Assembly (NCBI RefSeq): GCF_900157375.1
Contig: NZ_LT721901.1
Coordinates: forward strand, 3,148,315-3,212,314
Length of the DNA: 64,000 nt
From: Mycobacterium rhizamassiliense
GTDB taxonomy: Bacteria > Actinomycetota > Actinomycetes > Mycobacteriales > Mycobacteriaceae
Reading direction: 5' to 3'
The position numbers were made by a program, and so were the translations under genes. This document shows, piece after piece, positions 27,931 through 37,373 of this stretch. The first letter of the stretch is position 1; the number at the start of each line of letters is the position of its first letter. A model generated the notes under the pieces. That model was given only the letters and a program-made list of their open reading frames with translations. It was not told the origin of the DNA and did no database searches.

Positions 27931-29244
27931 GTGAAGATTTCGGTGATCGGATGCGGCTACGTCGGCCTCGTCACGGGCGCCTGCCTGGCGGACAGCGGCA
28001 ACGACGTCGTCTGCGTCGACATCGACCAGGCGAAGGTGGACGAGCTGCTTGCCGGCGGGGTGCCGATCTACGAGCCGGGGCTGGCGGAGCTGATCGCCAG
28101 AAATCGGGAGACCGGGTCCATCGACTTCACCACCGACCGGCGGCGCGCGATCGAGCATGGCGACGTGATCTTCATCGCCGTCGCCACACCCATGAGCGAT
28201 AGCGGCGAGGCCGACCTGTCCTACGTCCGTGCGGCGGCCGGCGACATCGGGACGCATCTGGACCGCTACAAGGTCGTCGTCGACAAGTCGACCGTCCCCG
28301 TCGGCACCGCCGACGAGGTGCGCGCGATCATCCACGACAAGACCGAGCACGAGTTCGACGTCGTGTCCAACCCCGAATTCCTCAAGGAGGGCACGGCGGT
28401 CACCGACTTCATGAAGCCCGACCGCGTGATACTCGGCAGCGATTCCAAGCGGGCCATCGAGATCATGCGTGAACTCTACGAGCCGTACCTGCGCACCTTC
28501 CACCCCCTGATCGTGATGGACATCCGCAGCGCCGAGATGGCCAAGTACGCCGCCAATTGCTTCCTGGCGACCAAGATTTCGTTCATCAACGAGATCTCCA
28601 ACCTGTGCGAGAAGGCCGGGGCGGATATCCGGGCCGTGCGGGAAGCCATCGGGGCGGACCGGCGCATCGGCTACGAATTTCTATTCCCCGGCGTGGGATA
28701 CGGCGGCTCGTGCCTGCCGAAAGACGTTCAGGCCCTGATACATACCGCCGCCAACCTGGGTTCCGACATGCGCCTGCTGCGCGCCGTCGACCACGTCAAC
28801 ACCGAGCAGAAGGCCACGCTGGTGGCCAAGATCCTCAACTATTTCGGGGATGGGCAGCCCGCGACCGAACTGACCGGCCTGCGGATCGGCCTGTGGGGTC
28901 TGAGCTTCAAGCCGCAGACCGACGATATGCGCGAGGCCGCCTCCCTGGTGATCGTGCGCAGGCTGATCGAGCTCGGGGCGACGGTGCAGGCCTACGATCC
29001 CGAAGCGAGCGTGCGAGCCAAAGAGGCGCTGGGGGATTCGATCGACTACGCCGGCAGTATGTACGAGGCCGTCGAGGGCGCCGACGCGCTCGTTCTCGTC
29101 ACGGAATGGAAGCAGTTTCACCGGCCGTCGTGGCAGCGCGTCAAGTCGGTCATGCGCGGCCACGCCGTCTTCGACGGCCGCAACATCTATGATCCAAAGC
29201 GCCTGAAGGCTGAGGGTTTTCAGTATTTCGGCATGGGCCGATAA
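27931..29244 (+). CDS. UDP-glucose 6-dehydrogenase
   Basis: 437 residues from GTG 27931. It oxidises UDP-glucose twice with NAD+ to UDP-glucuronate. Motifs in order: ISVIGCGYVGLVTG (NAD), NPEFLKEGTAVTDFMKPDRV near 148, AKYAANCFLATKISFINE, and GVGYGGSCLPKD with the catalytic Cys near residue 260. The C-terminal UDP-binding domain has LWGLSFKPQTDDMREA. The product feeds the adjacent UDP-xylose synthase gene, 16 bp downstream. Confidence 0.92.
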   Translation: MKISVIGCGYVGLVTGACLADSGNDVVCVDIDQAKVDELLAGGVPIYEPGLAELIARNRETGSIDFTTDRRRAIEHGDVIFIAVATPMSDSGEADLSYVRAAAGDIGTHLDRYKVVVDKSTVPVGTADEVRAIIHDKTEHEFDVVSNPEFLKEGTAVTDFMKPDRVILGSDSKRAIEIMRELYEPYLRTFHPLIVMDIRSAEMAKYAANCFLATKISFINEISNLCEKAGADIRAVREAIGADRRIGYEFLFPGVGYGGSCLPKDVQALIHTAANLGSDMRLLRAVDHVNTEQKATLVAKILNYFGDGQPATELTGLRIGLWGLSFKPQTDDMREAASLVIVRRLIELGATVQAYDPEASVRAKEALGDSIDYAGSMYEAVEGADALVLVTEWKQFHRPSWQRVKSVMRGHAVFDGRNIYDPKRLKAEGFQYFGMGR

Positions 29245-29260
29245 TGAGGAGAATACATAA

Positions 29261-30208
29261 TTGAGAGCCCTCGTCGCCGGTGCCGCCGGCTTTCTCGGGT
29301 CCCACCTGTGCGATCGTCTTCGTCGCGATCACGTCAAGGTGATCGGGCTCGACAACTTCTACACCGGCCGGCGCGAAAACCTGACCCACCTCGTCGGTGA
29401 TCCGGGCTTCGGCTTCTTTGACCACGACGTCACGCTGCCGGTCGACGCGGCCGCGGTTCCCGGCCCGATAGACGTCATCTTCAACATGGCCTGTCCCGGT
29501 TCGCCTTTCGCCTTCCAACGCGATCCGGTGTTCACCCTCGACACCAACTACCTGGGCACGCGGCATCTCCTCGAGCTGGCGCTGCAGAAGGACGCCGTCA
29601 TCCTGCAGGCGTCCACCAGCGAAATCTACGGCGATCCCGATATCCATCCCCAGGACGAAAGCTATTGGGGCAACGTCAACTGCTTTGGCCCGCGGGCCTG
29701 CTACGACGAGGGCAAACGGGTCGCCGAGACGCTGATGCTCGAATACGCGCGCAGCTTCGGGGCGCGAATCAAGGTCGTTCGCATCTTCAACACGTACGGG
29801 CCCCGGATGGATCCCGAAGACGGGCGCATCATCTCCCAGTTCATCGTTCAGGCGCTGCGGGGCGAGCCGATCACGGTCTTCGGGGATGGCAGCCAAACCC
29901 GAACCTACTGCTACGTCGATGATTTGATCGATGGACTGGTGCGGATGGCGAAGAGCGATCCCTCGTTCACCGGGCCGGTCAACCTGGGCGGCTGCACCGA
30001 ATTGAGCGTGCTGGAGACCGCGCGCGTCATCAAGGAGATGACCGGCTCGCCGTCTCCCATCGTCTTCAAGGAGCTGCCGGAGGACGACCCGAGGAAGCGC
30101 AAGCCGAATATCGCCCTCGCCGAGTCAAGCCTCGACTGGCGCCCGTTGGTGTCCTTCGAACACGGCGTCGCGCAGACGATCGAGCATTTCAGGTCTGTCG
30201 CCCGATAG
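29261..30208 (+). CDS. UDP-glucuronate decarboxylase (UDP-xylose synthase)
   Basis: 315-residue extended SDR. The NAD motif is GAAGFLGSHLCDRL, and the signature region STSEIYGDPDIHPQ...YWGNVN precedes the catalytic Tyr-Lys in CYDEGKR. That IYGDP/HPQ/YWGNV pattern is characteristic of UXS enzymes, which decarboxylate UDP-glucuronate to UDP-xylose. TTG 29261 is preceded by a clear GAGGAG site, so the rare start is credible. It ends overlapping the convergent glycosyltransferase gene by 20 bp. Confidence 0.86.
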   Translation: MRALVAGAAGFLGSHLCDRLRRDHVKVIGLDNFYTGRRENLTHLVGDPGFGFFDHDVTLPVDAAAVPGPIDVIFNMACPGSPFAFQRDPVFTLDTNYLGTRHLLELALQKDAVILQASTSEIYGDPDIHPQDESYWGNVNCFGPRACYDEGKRVAETLMLEYARSFGARIKVVRIFNTYGPRMDPEDGRIISQFIVQALRGEPITVFGDGSQTRTYCYVDDLIDGLVRMAKSDPSFTGPVNLGGCTELSVLETARVIKEMTGSPSPIVFKELPEDDPRKRKPNIALAESSLDWRPLVSFEHGVAQTIEHFRSVAR

Positions 30209-31394
30209 CCTCGTGGTACACCGAGAGCGTCTGCTCGGCAACTGATTTCGGCTCGAACCGCTGTTGCGCCTCACTGCGCACGGCGTGCTCGATTCCGGAC
30301 CGGAACGCATCATCGTCCAGCATCCGGCGGATGTGCGCGGCGCACGCGGCCACATCGCCGTATTCGAACAGCAGCGCCGTGCGGCCGTCGGAGACCATGT
30401 CCGGAATTCCGCCGACACGTGAGGCGATGACCGGGAGCCCGCACGCCATGGCCTGCGCGATCACCTGGGGTGTGGTCTCTTCGCGCGAACCCATGAGCAG
30501 GACCTGGGCGCGCGCGTACTCGTCCAGCAACTGCTCGTGGCTGACGGGCCCGAGGATCTCGACCCGTCCCTGAAGGCCGCATTCGTCTACCGCCCTGCGG
30601 ATTTCGAGCTCGCTGCCGTGGTCCAGGATGGGGCCGGCGATCCTGAACCTGAGGTTCGTCCGCCACGCCGCCGAGGTGCCGCCGGTGCGCTCGTCGACGA
30701 CGTGGGCGATCGCACGGACCAGCTCGTGCACGCTCTTGCGCGGCACGATGGTCCCGACGAAGAGGATACGGCCGGGCTCGGGTGCGCGCGGAATGCTGAA
30801 GTACTCGTCATTGATCGGGTTTTCGATGAAGTGGGTGCGCGCGGTCAGCATCGGCCCGTAGGTCTGCGGCAGGTAGCGCGAGATGATGATCATGTCCCGC
30901 GAGCGCCGAAACACCTCTCGCTCCATGTTGATGACACCGCGCTTCTTCACCGCCCCGATCATGTCCCATCGATTCTTCTGCAGCAGAAGGCCTTCGATGA
31001 AGATCACACCGTGCGGGGTGATGACCGTTGGAAACCCACTGCCCAGCGCGCCGAGGGCGTGGCGATCCTGGCCCTGTCCATGCACGATGTCGGGGTTGAT
31101 CGAACGAATCACCGAGACCAGCCTCGGCACGTCGTTGAGGCGCAGGGTGAGAAGGCGCGGCAGGTTGAGCCGCTTGACGTAGTGCACGTGCAGGGCGCCG
31201 ACCTGGCGATAGGTCGTCGTCGCGTGGTTCATCGCGGCGACGACGTGACACTCGATGTCGGGGCGGGCCGCCAACGCGTGCGCCAGGCTGTGGGTCACCG
31301 ACTGCACCCCGTTCTCGGGGCCCGTGTCCTCGTCGACGGGGTAGTCGCTCACCAGGGCGACTCGCAGCGGCCGCGCCGAATCCGGTTGCACCAC
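30189..31394 (-). CDS. GT4-family glycosyltransferase
   Basis: 401 residues, GT-B fold. The N-terminus LRVALVSDYPVDEDTGPENGV is of the GT4 Rossmann type, ITPHGV lies near 135, and the donor site has GRILFVGTIVPRKSVHELVRA (near 215). The C-terminal motif is GSREETTPQVIAQAMACGLPVI. GTG 31394 or 31391 starts a few bases after the SDR stop, so it belongs to the leftward operon. It is one of three glycosyltransferases in the locus; the donor is unknown. Confidence 0.84.
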   Translation of the reverse strand: MVQPDSARPLRVALVSDYPVDEDTGPENGVQSVTHSLAHALAARPDIECHVVAAMNHATTTYRQVGALHVHYVKRLNLPRLLTLRLNDVPRLVSVIRSINPDIVHGQGQDRHALGALGSGFPTVITPHGVIFIEGLLLQKNRWDMIGAVKKRGVINMEREVFRRSRDMIIISRYLPQTYGPMLTARTHFIENPINDEYFSIPRAPEPGRILFVGTIVPRKSVHELVRAIAHVVDERTGGTSAAWRTNLRFRIAGPILDHGSELEIRRAVDECGLQGRVEILGPVSHEQLLDEYARAQVLLMGSREETTPQVIAQAMACGLPVIASRVGGIPDMVSDGRTALLFEYGDVAACAAHIRRMLDDDAFRSGIEHAVRSEAQQRFEPKSVAEQTLSVYHEAIGRQT

Positions 31395-31398
31395 AGTC

Positions 31399-32337
31399 TC
31401 AGAGCTTGATGTCGGGGTACTCGGCGAAGATCTTGCGGGCAGTGTCCTGGTTGAACGTGTCGGCCGCGCGGCCGACCGTGCGGCGCAGCCGTTGGGTGTC
31501 CGGGCACAGGAACGGCCGGTCGTTGGGGCGTTGGCGTTCGGGCACCGACCTGAATTCAACCTCGAACGGCAGCACCGAGGTGAGGATGTCCAGGGCTTCG
31601 CGAACCTCGACAGCCTTGCCGGATCCGATATTGAGTATCTCCAGCCCTTCCACCTTCGAGACGGCGTCGAGGATGACGGAGCCCATCGAGTCGACGTCCA
31701 CGTAATCGCGCAGCGGCCAAAGGTTTCCGACCTCCACTTCGCGCTTGCCCTCCTGCGTGATCTGGCGGGTGACCTCCGCGAGCAGGTGTGGATTGGTTTC
31801 GCGCGGCCCCGCGGCGTTGAACAACCGCCCGATCAGCAAGGTGCGAAAGCATTCCTGGGATTCGTAGTAGCGCATGCACATCTGCTCGGCCAGGAACTTG
31901 GTGTGGCCGTAGACGTACACGGGCCCGGTCGGGTCGACTTCCTTGTGGGGCACGAAGTTCGGGGGATAGACGTCACCGGTGGATGCCAAGAAGAAGTCCT
32001 GTACCCCGTACCGGCGCGAACACTCCAGCATGTTGAGCGTGCCGTTGACGTTCAGGTCGTACGCCTCGTAGATGTGCTCCTGGCACCACGGGACGAAGTG
32101 CTGGGCCGCCAGGTGAATAACGGTCTGCGGCTTGACTTCCCGGAAGGTCTGATCGCAGGCATCGGTGTCCAGGATGCTGCGCTGCAACAGTATCGGCCTG
32201 CGGGTCGCGTTCTGCCACCGGTCTTTGCCGAGGGAAAGATCGTCGAAAATGACGACGTCCTCACCGCGCTCCAGCAGCGAGTTGACGACCGCTGAGCCGA
32301 TGAAACCGCAACCACCGGTGACCAGGTACCTGCCCAT
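31399..32337 (-). CDS. NAD-dependent epimerase/dehydratase (extended SDR)
   Basis: 312 residues. The NAD motif VTGGCGFIGSAVVNSLL is at the N-terminus, LAAQHFVPWCQEH near 85, the active-site Ser/Thr in ASTGDVYPP, and the catalytic Tyr-Lys in YGHTK near residue 152. It is a nucleotide-sugar 4-epimerase, 4,6-dehydratase or related enzyme; the sequence alone does not tell which. ATG 32337 (MGRYLVTGG) fits the fold start; ATG 32364 is an alternative. It stands between two glycosyltransferase genes. Confidence 0.82.
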   Translation of the reverse strand: MGRYLVTGGCGFIGSAVVNSLLERGEDVVIFDDLSLGKDRWQNATRRPILLQRSILDTDACDQTFREVKPQTVIHLAAQHFVPWCQEHIYEAYDLNVNGTLNMLECSRRYGVQDFFLASTGDVYPPNFVPHKEVDPTGPVYVYGHTKFLAEQMCMRYYESQECFRTLLIGRLFNAAGPRETNPHLLAEVTRQITQEGKREVEVGNLWPLRDYVDVDSMGSVILDAVSKVEGLEILNIGSGKAVEVREALDILTSVLPFEVEFRSVPERQRPNDRPFLCPDTQRLRRTVGRAADTFNQDTARKIFAEYPDIKL

Positions 32338-32373
32338 GCCTCTATCCCAATCCTTTTCCGTCAAGCGTGGCCG

Positions 32374-33432
32374 TCAACGCCGCACCGCCAGCACGTCGGT
32401 GATCACGTCCAGGAAGCGCTCCGCGACAATGTCGACGGCGCAATGGAGTTGGTAATGGCGCGCCGCGCTGGCTCCGTGCCGTTCGGCGGTGGCCGGGTCG
32501 GCCAGCACGTCGAAGGCGGCGGCCAGCCCGGCGACGTCGTCGACGCCGATCGGTGGGCACTCCGGCGGTTGGTACTCGGGCGGGCCGCCTTCTGTCGACA
32601 CGATCGGCATGACGCCCAGATGCATGGACAGCACCTGCACGCCGCTTTGCGTCGCACGCCGGTAGTGGGCGATCGAGCCCTTGGCGGCCGCCAGGGTGCT
32701 GACGACGTCGGAGTAGCGGTAGCCGCCCCGGCGCCACTGCGTGTGCGCCGGGAGGCTGTCGGCGTCGAGCGCGCCGTCGCCGATCAGGATGAGCTTGTCG
32801 CCGCGCCAGCCGCCGCCGTCGACGTGTTGCCGCCAGGCCGCCAGCACCACGTCGACGTTCTTGTAGGGGTTGAGCCGGCCGAACATGACGAAGTCGTGGC
32901 GCCCTGCGGCGCCCACGAACGGGGGGACGCGATTCAGGTCCAGGTCGCTGGCCAGCGGGACGACATACGTTGGCGTGCCTGCCACGTCGCGCCGTGTCGC
33001 GACCGCGTTGGCGACATAGTCGCAATAGGCGATCGTGGCCGCCGAGCGTGCGCCCCACCGGTCGAGCACCGCAAGCTCGTAGGACGGCAGCGCCTCGCCG
33101 GGGTCGTGCGGGCGGTCGTCGTGGATCACCTGGATGCGTGGCGTCCGCCCGGCGAGCGCGATCCAGCGCGGATCGCGGACCTGTTCGGCGATCACGACGT
33201 CGGGCCGGAACTTGCGGACGCGGCCCCAGCCCTTGAGCGTCGGGGGCCAGGTCGCGGCGGTGAGAAACCTTGGCTCGAGCACCAATTCGTAGTCGCGGGC
33301 GGCGTCCGACTCCGGGTGCCGGTCGGAGGTGATCAGCAGCACGTCCGCCCCGTGCCGGATCAGCGCTTCGGACTGCACCCGCACCGCCGGCCGCGTCCAG
33401 GGCGAAAGCCAAAGCACCCGAGGAGAATTCAT
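32374..33432 (-). CDS. Glycosyltransferase (GT4-like)
   Basis: 352 residues with GT-B features. The N-terminus PRVLWLSPWTRPAVRVQSEAL is followed by the donor-domain motif MFGRLNPYKNVDVVLAAWRQ near residue 195 and GVQVLSMHLGVMPIVSTEG near 275. It is a divergent member without the full EX7E pattern (the region reads GVQVLSMHLGVMPI). It is read in the leftward operon with the flippase gene, 13 bp away. Probably adds one sugar of the repeat unit. Confidence 0.78.
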   Translation of the reverse strand: MNSPRVLWLSPWTRPAVRVQSEALIRHGADVLLITSDRHPESDAARDYELVLEPRFLTAATWPPTLKGWGRVRKFRPDVVIAEQVRDPRWIALAGRTPRIQVIHDDRPHDPGEALPSYELAVLDRWGARSAATIAYCDYVANAVATRRDVAGTPTYVVPLASDLDLNRVPPFVGAAGRHDFVMFGRLNPYKNVDVVLAAWRQHVDGGGWRGDKLILIGDGALDADSLPAHTQWRRGGYRYSDVVSTLAAAKGSIAHYRRATQSGVQVLSMHLGVMPIVSTEGGPPEYQPPECPPIGVDDVAGLAAAFDVLADPATAERHGASAARHYQLHCAVDIVAERFLDVITDVLAVRR

Positions 33433-33445
33433 GCGGCGTTGCCGA

Positions 33446-34906
33446 TCACGCCAGCTGCTTCCCGCGCAACGACGCCAGCGAGGACCAGGTGAGCGGGCCG
33501 AACGCCGCGCTGGTGGCCAGGTAAGCGGCGACGGCGGCCAGCAGAGTCAAGACCACGTGCTGGCCCGAGAGCAGCAGTGTCACCGCGACACTCGCGGCCG
33601 TCGGTATCAGCACCCGCAGTAAGAACACCACCGGCGTACGGTAACCGCACCTGCGCTGCAGCCACCAGCTACTGAACAGCATGTTGAAAAATTCCGTGCA
33701 TACCAACGCAATGCCGGGGCCGACGGCGCCCAGTCGGCCGTCCAGGCCCACGTTGAGCGCGACGTTGACCACGAGGGTGGCGAACGTCAACCAGAGCAAG
33801 ACGTTTTGGTGATGGCTGGCAACCAGGCCCTGGCCCAGCGTGCCGCCGACGAAACGCAGCGCCGCCGCAACGAACAGCAGCGCCAGGGTCGGCGTCCCGC
33901 GTGCGACGAACGCCTGGTCCCCGAAGAGCGCGATCAGCGGGCCGGCCAGCAGTACCCCGACGACCGCGACCGGGACGGCCACGAAATACATGAGTTCCAC
34001 ACTGCGGCGCAGGAAGTTGGCGAAGGCGGCGACGTCACGCGCGTAGAGTTCGGTGCCCGTCGACAGCGTCGACTTGAGGAACACCAGCGACACCACGATG
34101 GTGTTGAACGCGATCGTCAGCGCCAGGCCGTACACGCCGACCTCGGAGTGCGTGCTGAGCAAGGACAGGATCACGCCGTCGGCACGGGTGTAGAGGATCC
34201 CGACGACCAGAAAACCGATGAGCGGCAAGGTTTCCCGCAACAGGTCCGCGGCCTCGCGCAGGGCGAAGACCGGCCGCACCGAGATGTGCCGCATCGCCGC
34301 GGCGCCCTGGATCAGCAACTGCACGGCCGGCGGGATGAGCTGTGCCACCGCGAACCAGATGACGTTCGCGTGCGCGGAGACCAGGTAGGCGACCATGCCC
34401 AGGGTGGCCGCCCGGGCGGTGACGTCGGAGATCGCCACCGCGGAGAAGCGGACGGTGGCCAGAAACACCGGCTCAAAGCGTGTCGTCATGGTCTGCAAGA
34501 GCAGGCCCCCGGACAGCACCACGAGCATCACTCGCACGTCGAAGTCGCGATAGACGAGCAACCCGGACCCGGCGGCCAGCGCCGCGAGCGGGACGCAGTA
34601 GATCAGGGCCATACCGCTGTTGACCCGCACCAAGCGCTCCAGGTCGCCGTGGCCGGAGGTCACGCGCCGCACGATCACGGTGGCGACCCCGAGATCGGCG
34701 AAGCTGTTCCACATCCCCACGAATGCGACCGCCATGGTGAGCTGGCCGTAGGGTCCCGGGCCCAGATAGCGGGCGCTCATCGCGACCGAAACGACCGAGG
34801 CAAGCATGCCGACGGCCCGGCAGATCAACTGGATCGAGAACGCGTGCGCCAGCCGCGACAGCGGCACCGATGGGACGACCGCACCAGGTGCCGTCGGCTC
34901 AGTCAC
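33446..34906 (-). CDS. Polysaccharide flippase (Wzx/MATE-type)
   Basis: 486 residues with about twelve to fourteen hydrophobic helices and the MOP-superfamily N-terminal pattern (AMSARYLGPGPYGQLTMAVAF, FADLGVATVIVRRV). Wzx proteins move undecaprenyl- or decaprenyl-linked repeat units across the cytoplasmic membrane for polymerisation by Wzy. It sits 4 bp after the initiating transferase gene, so the first and the translocation steps share a transcript. Confidence 0.83.
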   Translation of the reverse strand: MTEPTAPGAVVPSVPLSRLAHAFSIQLICRAVGMLASVVSVAMSARYLGPGPYGQLTMAVAFVGMWNSFADLGVATVIVRRVTSGHGDLERLVRVNSGMALIYCVPLAALAAGSGLLVYRDFDVRVMLVVLSGGLLLQTMTTRFEPVFLATVRFSAVAISDVTARAATLGMVAYLVSAHANVIWFAVAQLIPPAVQLLIQGAAAMRHISVRPVFALREAADLLRETLPLIGFLVVGILYTRADGVILSLLSTHSEVGVYGLALTIAFNTIVVSLVFLKSTLSTGTELYARDVAAFANFLRRSVELMYFVAVPVAVVGVLLAGPLIALFGDQAFVARGTPTLALLFVAAALRFVGGTLGQGLVASHHQNVLLWLTFATLVVNVALNVGLDGRLGAVGPGIALVCTEFFNMLFSSWWLQRRCGYRTPVVFLLRVLIPTAASVAVTLLLSGQHVVLTLLAAVAAYLATSAAFGPLTWSSLASLRGKQLA

Positions 34907-34910
34907 GGAC

Positions 34911-36491
34911 CTAGTATGCGCCGTGGCTCGTCAAAACCGCCTTCACCGTCTTGGCGACGATCACGAGATCACCCGACATCGACCAGTTGTCGACGTAGGA
35001 CAGGTCCAACCGGACCGACTCGTCCCAGGACAGGTCCGAGCGACCGCTTACCTGCCACAGGCCGCTGACACCGGGCTTCACCAATAGCCGCCGCCTGACG
35101 TCCACTTCGTAGTTGTCGACCTCGCGCTGCAACGGCGGCCGCGGTCCGACGACGCTCATATCGCCCTTGACCACGTTGAGGAATTGCGGCAGTTCGTCGA
35201 TGCTGAAGCGGCGCAGGATCTTGCCGACGCGCGTGATGCGGGGGTCGTCGCGCATCTTGAACAGCATGCCGCCGACGGACTCGTTCAACGTCAACAGGTT
35301 TTCGACCTGGGTGTCCGCGCCGTTGGTCATTGTCCGGAACTTGAACATCTTGAAGGGCTTGCCATCGATGCCGATGCGCTCGGACGGGTAGAAGACCGGG
35401 CCCCGGCTGGTCAGCTTGATGGCCAGGGCGGACGAAATCAGCAGCGGCGACGTCGCGATCAGGGCCGCCAGCGAGAAGCAGAAATCGAAGATCTGCTTCT
35501 GGAAGCGCTTCGTCCCTTCGTATTGCGGCTTCTCGACGTGCAGCAGGGGCAGTCCGGCGGTCAGCCGCAGCGCCAGTCGCGCCTGCGTCATGTCCATCAC
35601 GCCGGGCGACACCACCAGGTCGACGTCGGTCTTCTCGAGCTGCCACATCAGCTCTCGAAGTCCGTGCATCCCAAAGTGATCCGTCTGCGCCACGGCCACG
35701 GTGTCCGCACCGCAGCTCCCGAGCCCGGCGGCCACATATGTCTCGTCACCGAGAACCGGTACCTCGCGTCCGCCGATCGTGATGACGTTGCCGCGGGGCG
35801 GTCCGTAGCCGGGGATGCAGACACCGACCACGACGCAGCCGGCCATCGGGGCGCGGGCCATCTCGTGCGCGAGGTGAGAGACCGACTCGCGGTCCCCGAT
35901 CGCCAAAACCCTTGTCTGGCAACCACCGTGGACCCGCTTGCGGGCGATGTGCTGACGCCACAGGTGGCGGCTCACGATCAATCCCAGTGTGCCGGCGGGA
36001 AGGGCGATCGCCAGGTAACCGCGGGCCAGGTCGATCTTGGCGAGCAACGTTCCCATCGCGATGATCCCGAAGGTCCAGAACGTCGCGCTGCCGATGCGGC
36101 GGTACTCGTCGATGCCCGATCCGATGATTCGCGTTGAGCGCGTTTGGAATACGGCCAACGACGACAGCCACAGCGCGGCGAAGAGGCAGGAGAACAGCGT
36201 CATCACCGCGTCCGAGTAGCCGGACGTGTTCGCGATTTCGCCGAATCGAACGTACTGGGCCAGCAGCACCGACGCGACGACGATCAGCGAGTCGCTGAGG
36301 CGCAGCTGCTGCGAGTACTGGTACTGCCAGCGCCGCACCGCGCCGGCGGGCGTGGGCACCGGTACCGCTACCGGCGAACCGTTGCCTTCTTCGTGCGGGA
36401 ACAGGATCACGTTGGCCTGCTTCTGCTGGTTCGGTCGCCGGTTAGTCCGCGAGGGTATTCCGGGCGGCGCGGTACATGTCGGTGCGCTCAT
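34911..36491 (-). CDS. Exopolyprenyl sugar-phosphate transferase (initiating glycosyltransferase)
   Basis: 526 residues. The N-terminal half has four to five membrane helices and a CoA-binding-like domain. The C-terminal half is the bacterial sugar transferase domain, with a helix (IFDFCFSLAALIATSPLLIS), FKMFKFRTM, RFSIDELPQFLNVVKGDMS, VGPRPP and KPGVSGLWQVSGR. It transfers a sugar 1-phosphate, commonly glucose or galactose, to polyprenyl phosphate to start the repeat unit. It is the second gene of the leftward group after the RmlC-like gene. Confidence 0.9.
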   Translation of the reverse strand: MSAPTCTAPPGIPSRTNRRPNQQKQANVILFPHEEGNGSPVAVPVPTPAGAVRRWQYQYSQQLRLSDSLIVVASVLLAQYVRFGEIANTSGYSDAVMTLFSCLFAALWLSSLAVFQTRSTRIIGSGIDEYRRIGSATFWTFGIIAMGTLLAKIDLARGYLAIALPAGTLGLIVSRHLWRQHIARKRVHGGCQTRVLAIGDRESVSHLAHEMARAPMAGCVVVGVCIPGYGPPRGNVITIGGREVPVLGDETYVAAGLGSCGADTVAVAQTDHFGMHGLRELMWQLEKTDVDLVVSPGVMDMTQARLALRLTAGLPLLHVEKPQYEGTKRFQKQIFDFCFSLAALIATSPLLISSALAIKLTSRGPVFYPSERIGIDGKPFKMFKFRTMTNGADTQVENLLTLNESVGGMLFKMRDDPRITRVGKILRRFSIDELPQFLNVVKGDMSVVGPRPPLQREVDNYEVDVRRRLLVKPGVSGLWQVSGRSDLSWDESVRLDLSYVDNWSMSGDLVIVAKTVKAVLTSHGAY

Positions 36492-36631
36492 TGGCCGATC
36501 CCCTCGCGTAGTAACCCGTAGCCAAGCTGATCATGTTGCGGCCGAGGACTATCCGCGTCGCGACGCGGTGCTGCATCTGTTGAGTCATGGCCGGCCATTG
36601 ACTCGCTCGATCCGCAATGTCGCGACGCCGG

Positions 36632-37195
36632 TCACCATGACGCGGCGCTCTCGATCGCCTTCAGCTCGTGTGGCTGCGAAGGCAGGCCGGCGTCCTCCTC
36701 GGACATGACGGTCACCGGCAGCGGCCACACGATCCCGAATTCTGGGTCGTTCCAGCGGTATCCCTGCTCGAAAGCCGGCATATGCTCACCGCTGATCTGG
36801 TAGCTGACTTCGGTTTCGTCGGCCAGGGTTTGGAATCCGTGTGCGACGTACGGCGGAAGGAACAGCGTCCGGTTGTTGTCGGGATTCAACTCGATCATCA
36901 GGTGTTCGCCGAACGTCTGCGATTCGGGGCGGACGTCCACCGTGACGGAGGCGATGGCGCCGCGGGTGCAGCGCACCAGCCTGGCCTCGGCGTACGGGGG
37001 GATCTGACGGTGCAGACCGCGAACCGTGCCGCGGGTGTAGCTGAAGATGTTGTTCGTCTGCGTGACATCGAAAATCAGCCCATGGTCCGCGAAGTCGCGG
37101 GCGGAGAACGAGCGCGAGACGAAGCCGCGGTGATCGCGTTCCGGCTCGAGCTCGATGATCGTTACCCCCGCGATCTTGGTGGCCGTGTACCTCAC
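36632..37195 (-). CDS. RmlC-like dTDP-sugar 3,5-epimerase
   Basis: 187-residue cupin. The family motifs are IIELEPERDHRGFVSRSF, GTVRGLHRQ (catalytic His near residue 63), TVDVRPESQTFGEHL and LFLPPYVAHGFQTL. The motif YRWNDPEFGIVWP is close to canonical RmlC. RmlC epimerises dTDP-4-keto-6-deoxyglucose on the way to dTDP-rhamnose; here it may be a locus-specific variant because the other rml genes are absent. A 140 bp gap without a gene separates it from the initiating transferase. Confidence 0.82.
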   Translation of the reverse strand: MRYTATKIAGVTIIELEPERDHRGFVSRSFSARDFADHGLIFDVTQTNNIFSYTRGTVRGLHRQIPPYAEARLVRCTRGAIASVTVDVRPESQTFGEHLMIELNPDNNRTLFLPPYVAHGFQTLADETEVSYQISGEHMPAFEQGYRWNDPEFGIVWPLPVTVMSEEDAGLPSQPHELKAIESAASW

Positions 37196-37373
37196 TTGCC
37201 GCTCCTTCCAGAACGGGGGCTGTCAACCGCGGCGCAGGTGCCGGCCGGGCTGGGCCACATGCCGGCAGCGGAGATCAGGAGGAGGCCGCCCACCGACTGC
37301 GCCGTGTGTAGCAGGTGAGAAACGTGGGGCAGCTGGATTCGGGGAGCCCGCCGTGTTCCGGTCATGCGCTGGC

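Noticed and set aside
33806..35068. 420-codon plus-strand frame across flippase and initiating transferase
   Set aside because: It is antisense to two clear membrane proteins and its translation is low-complexity Arg/Asp/Gly/Gln.
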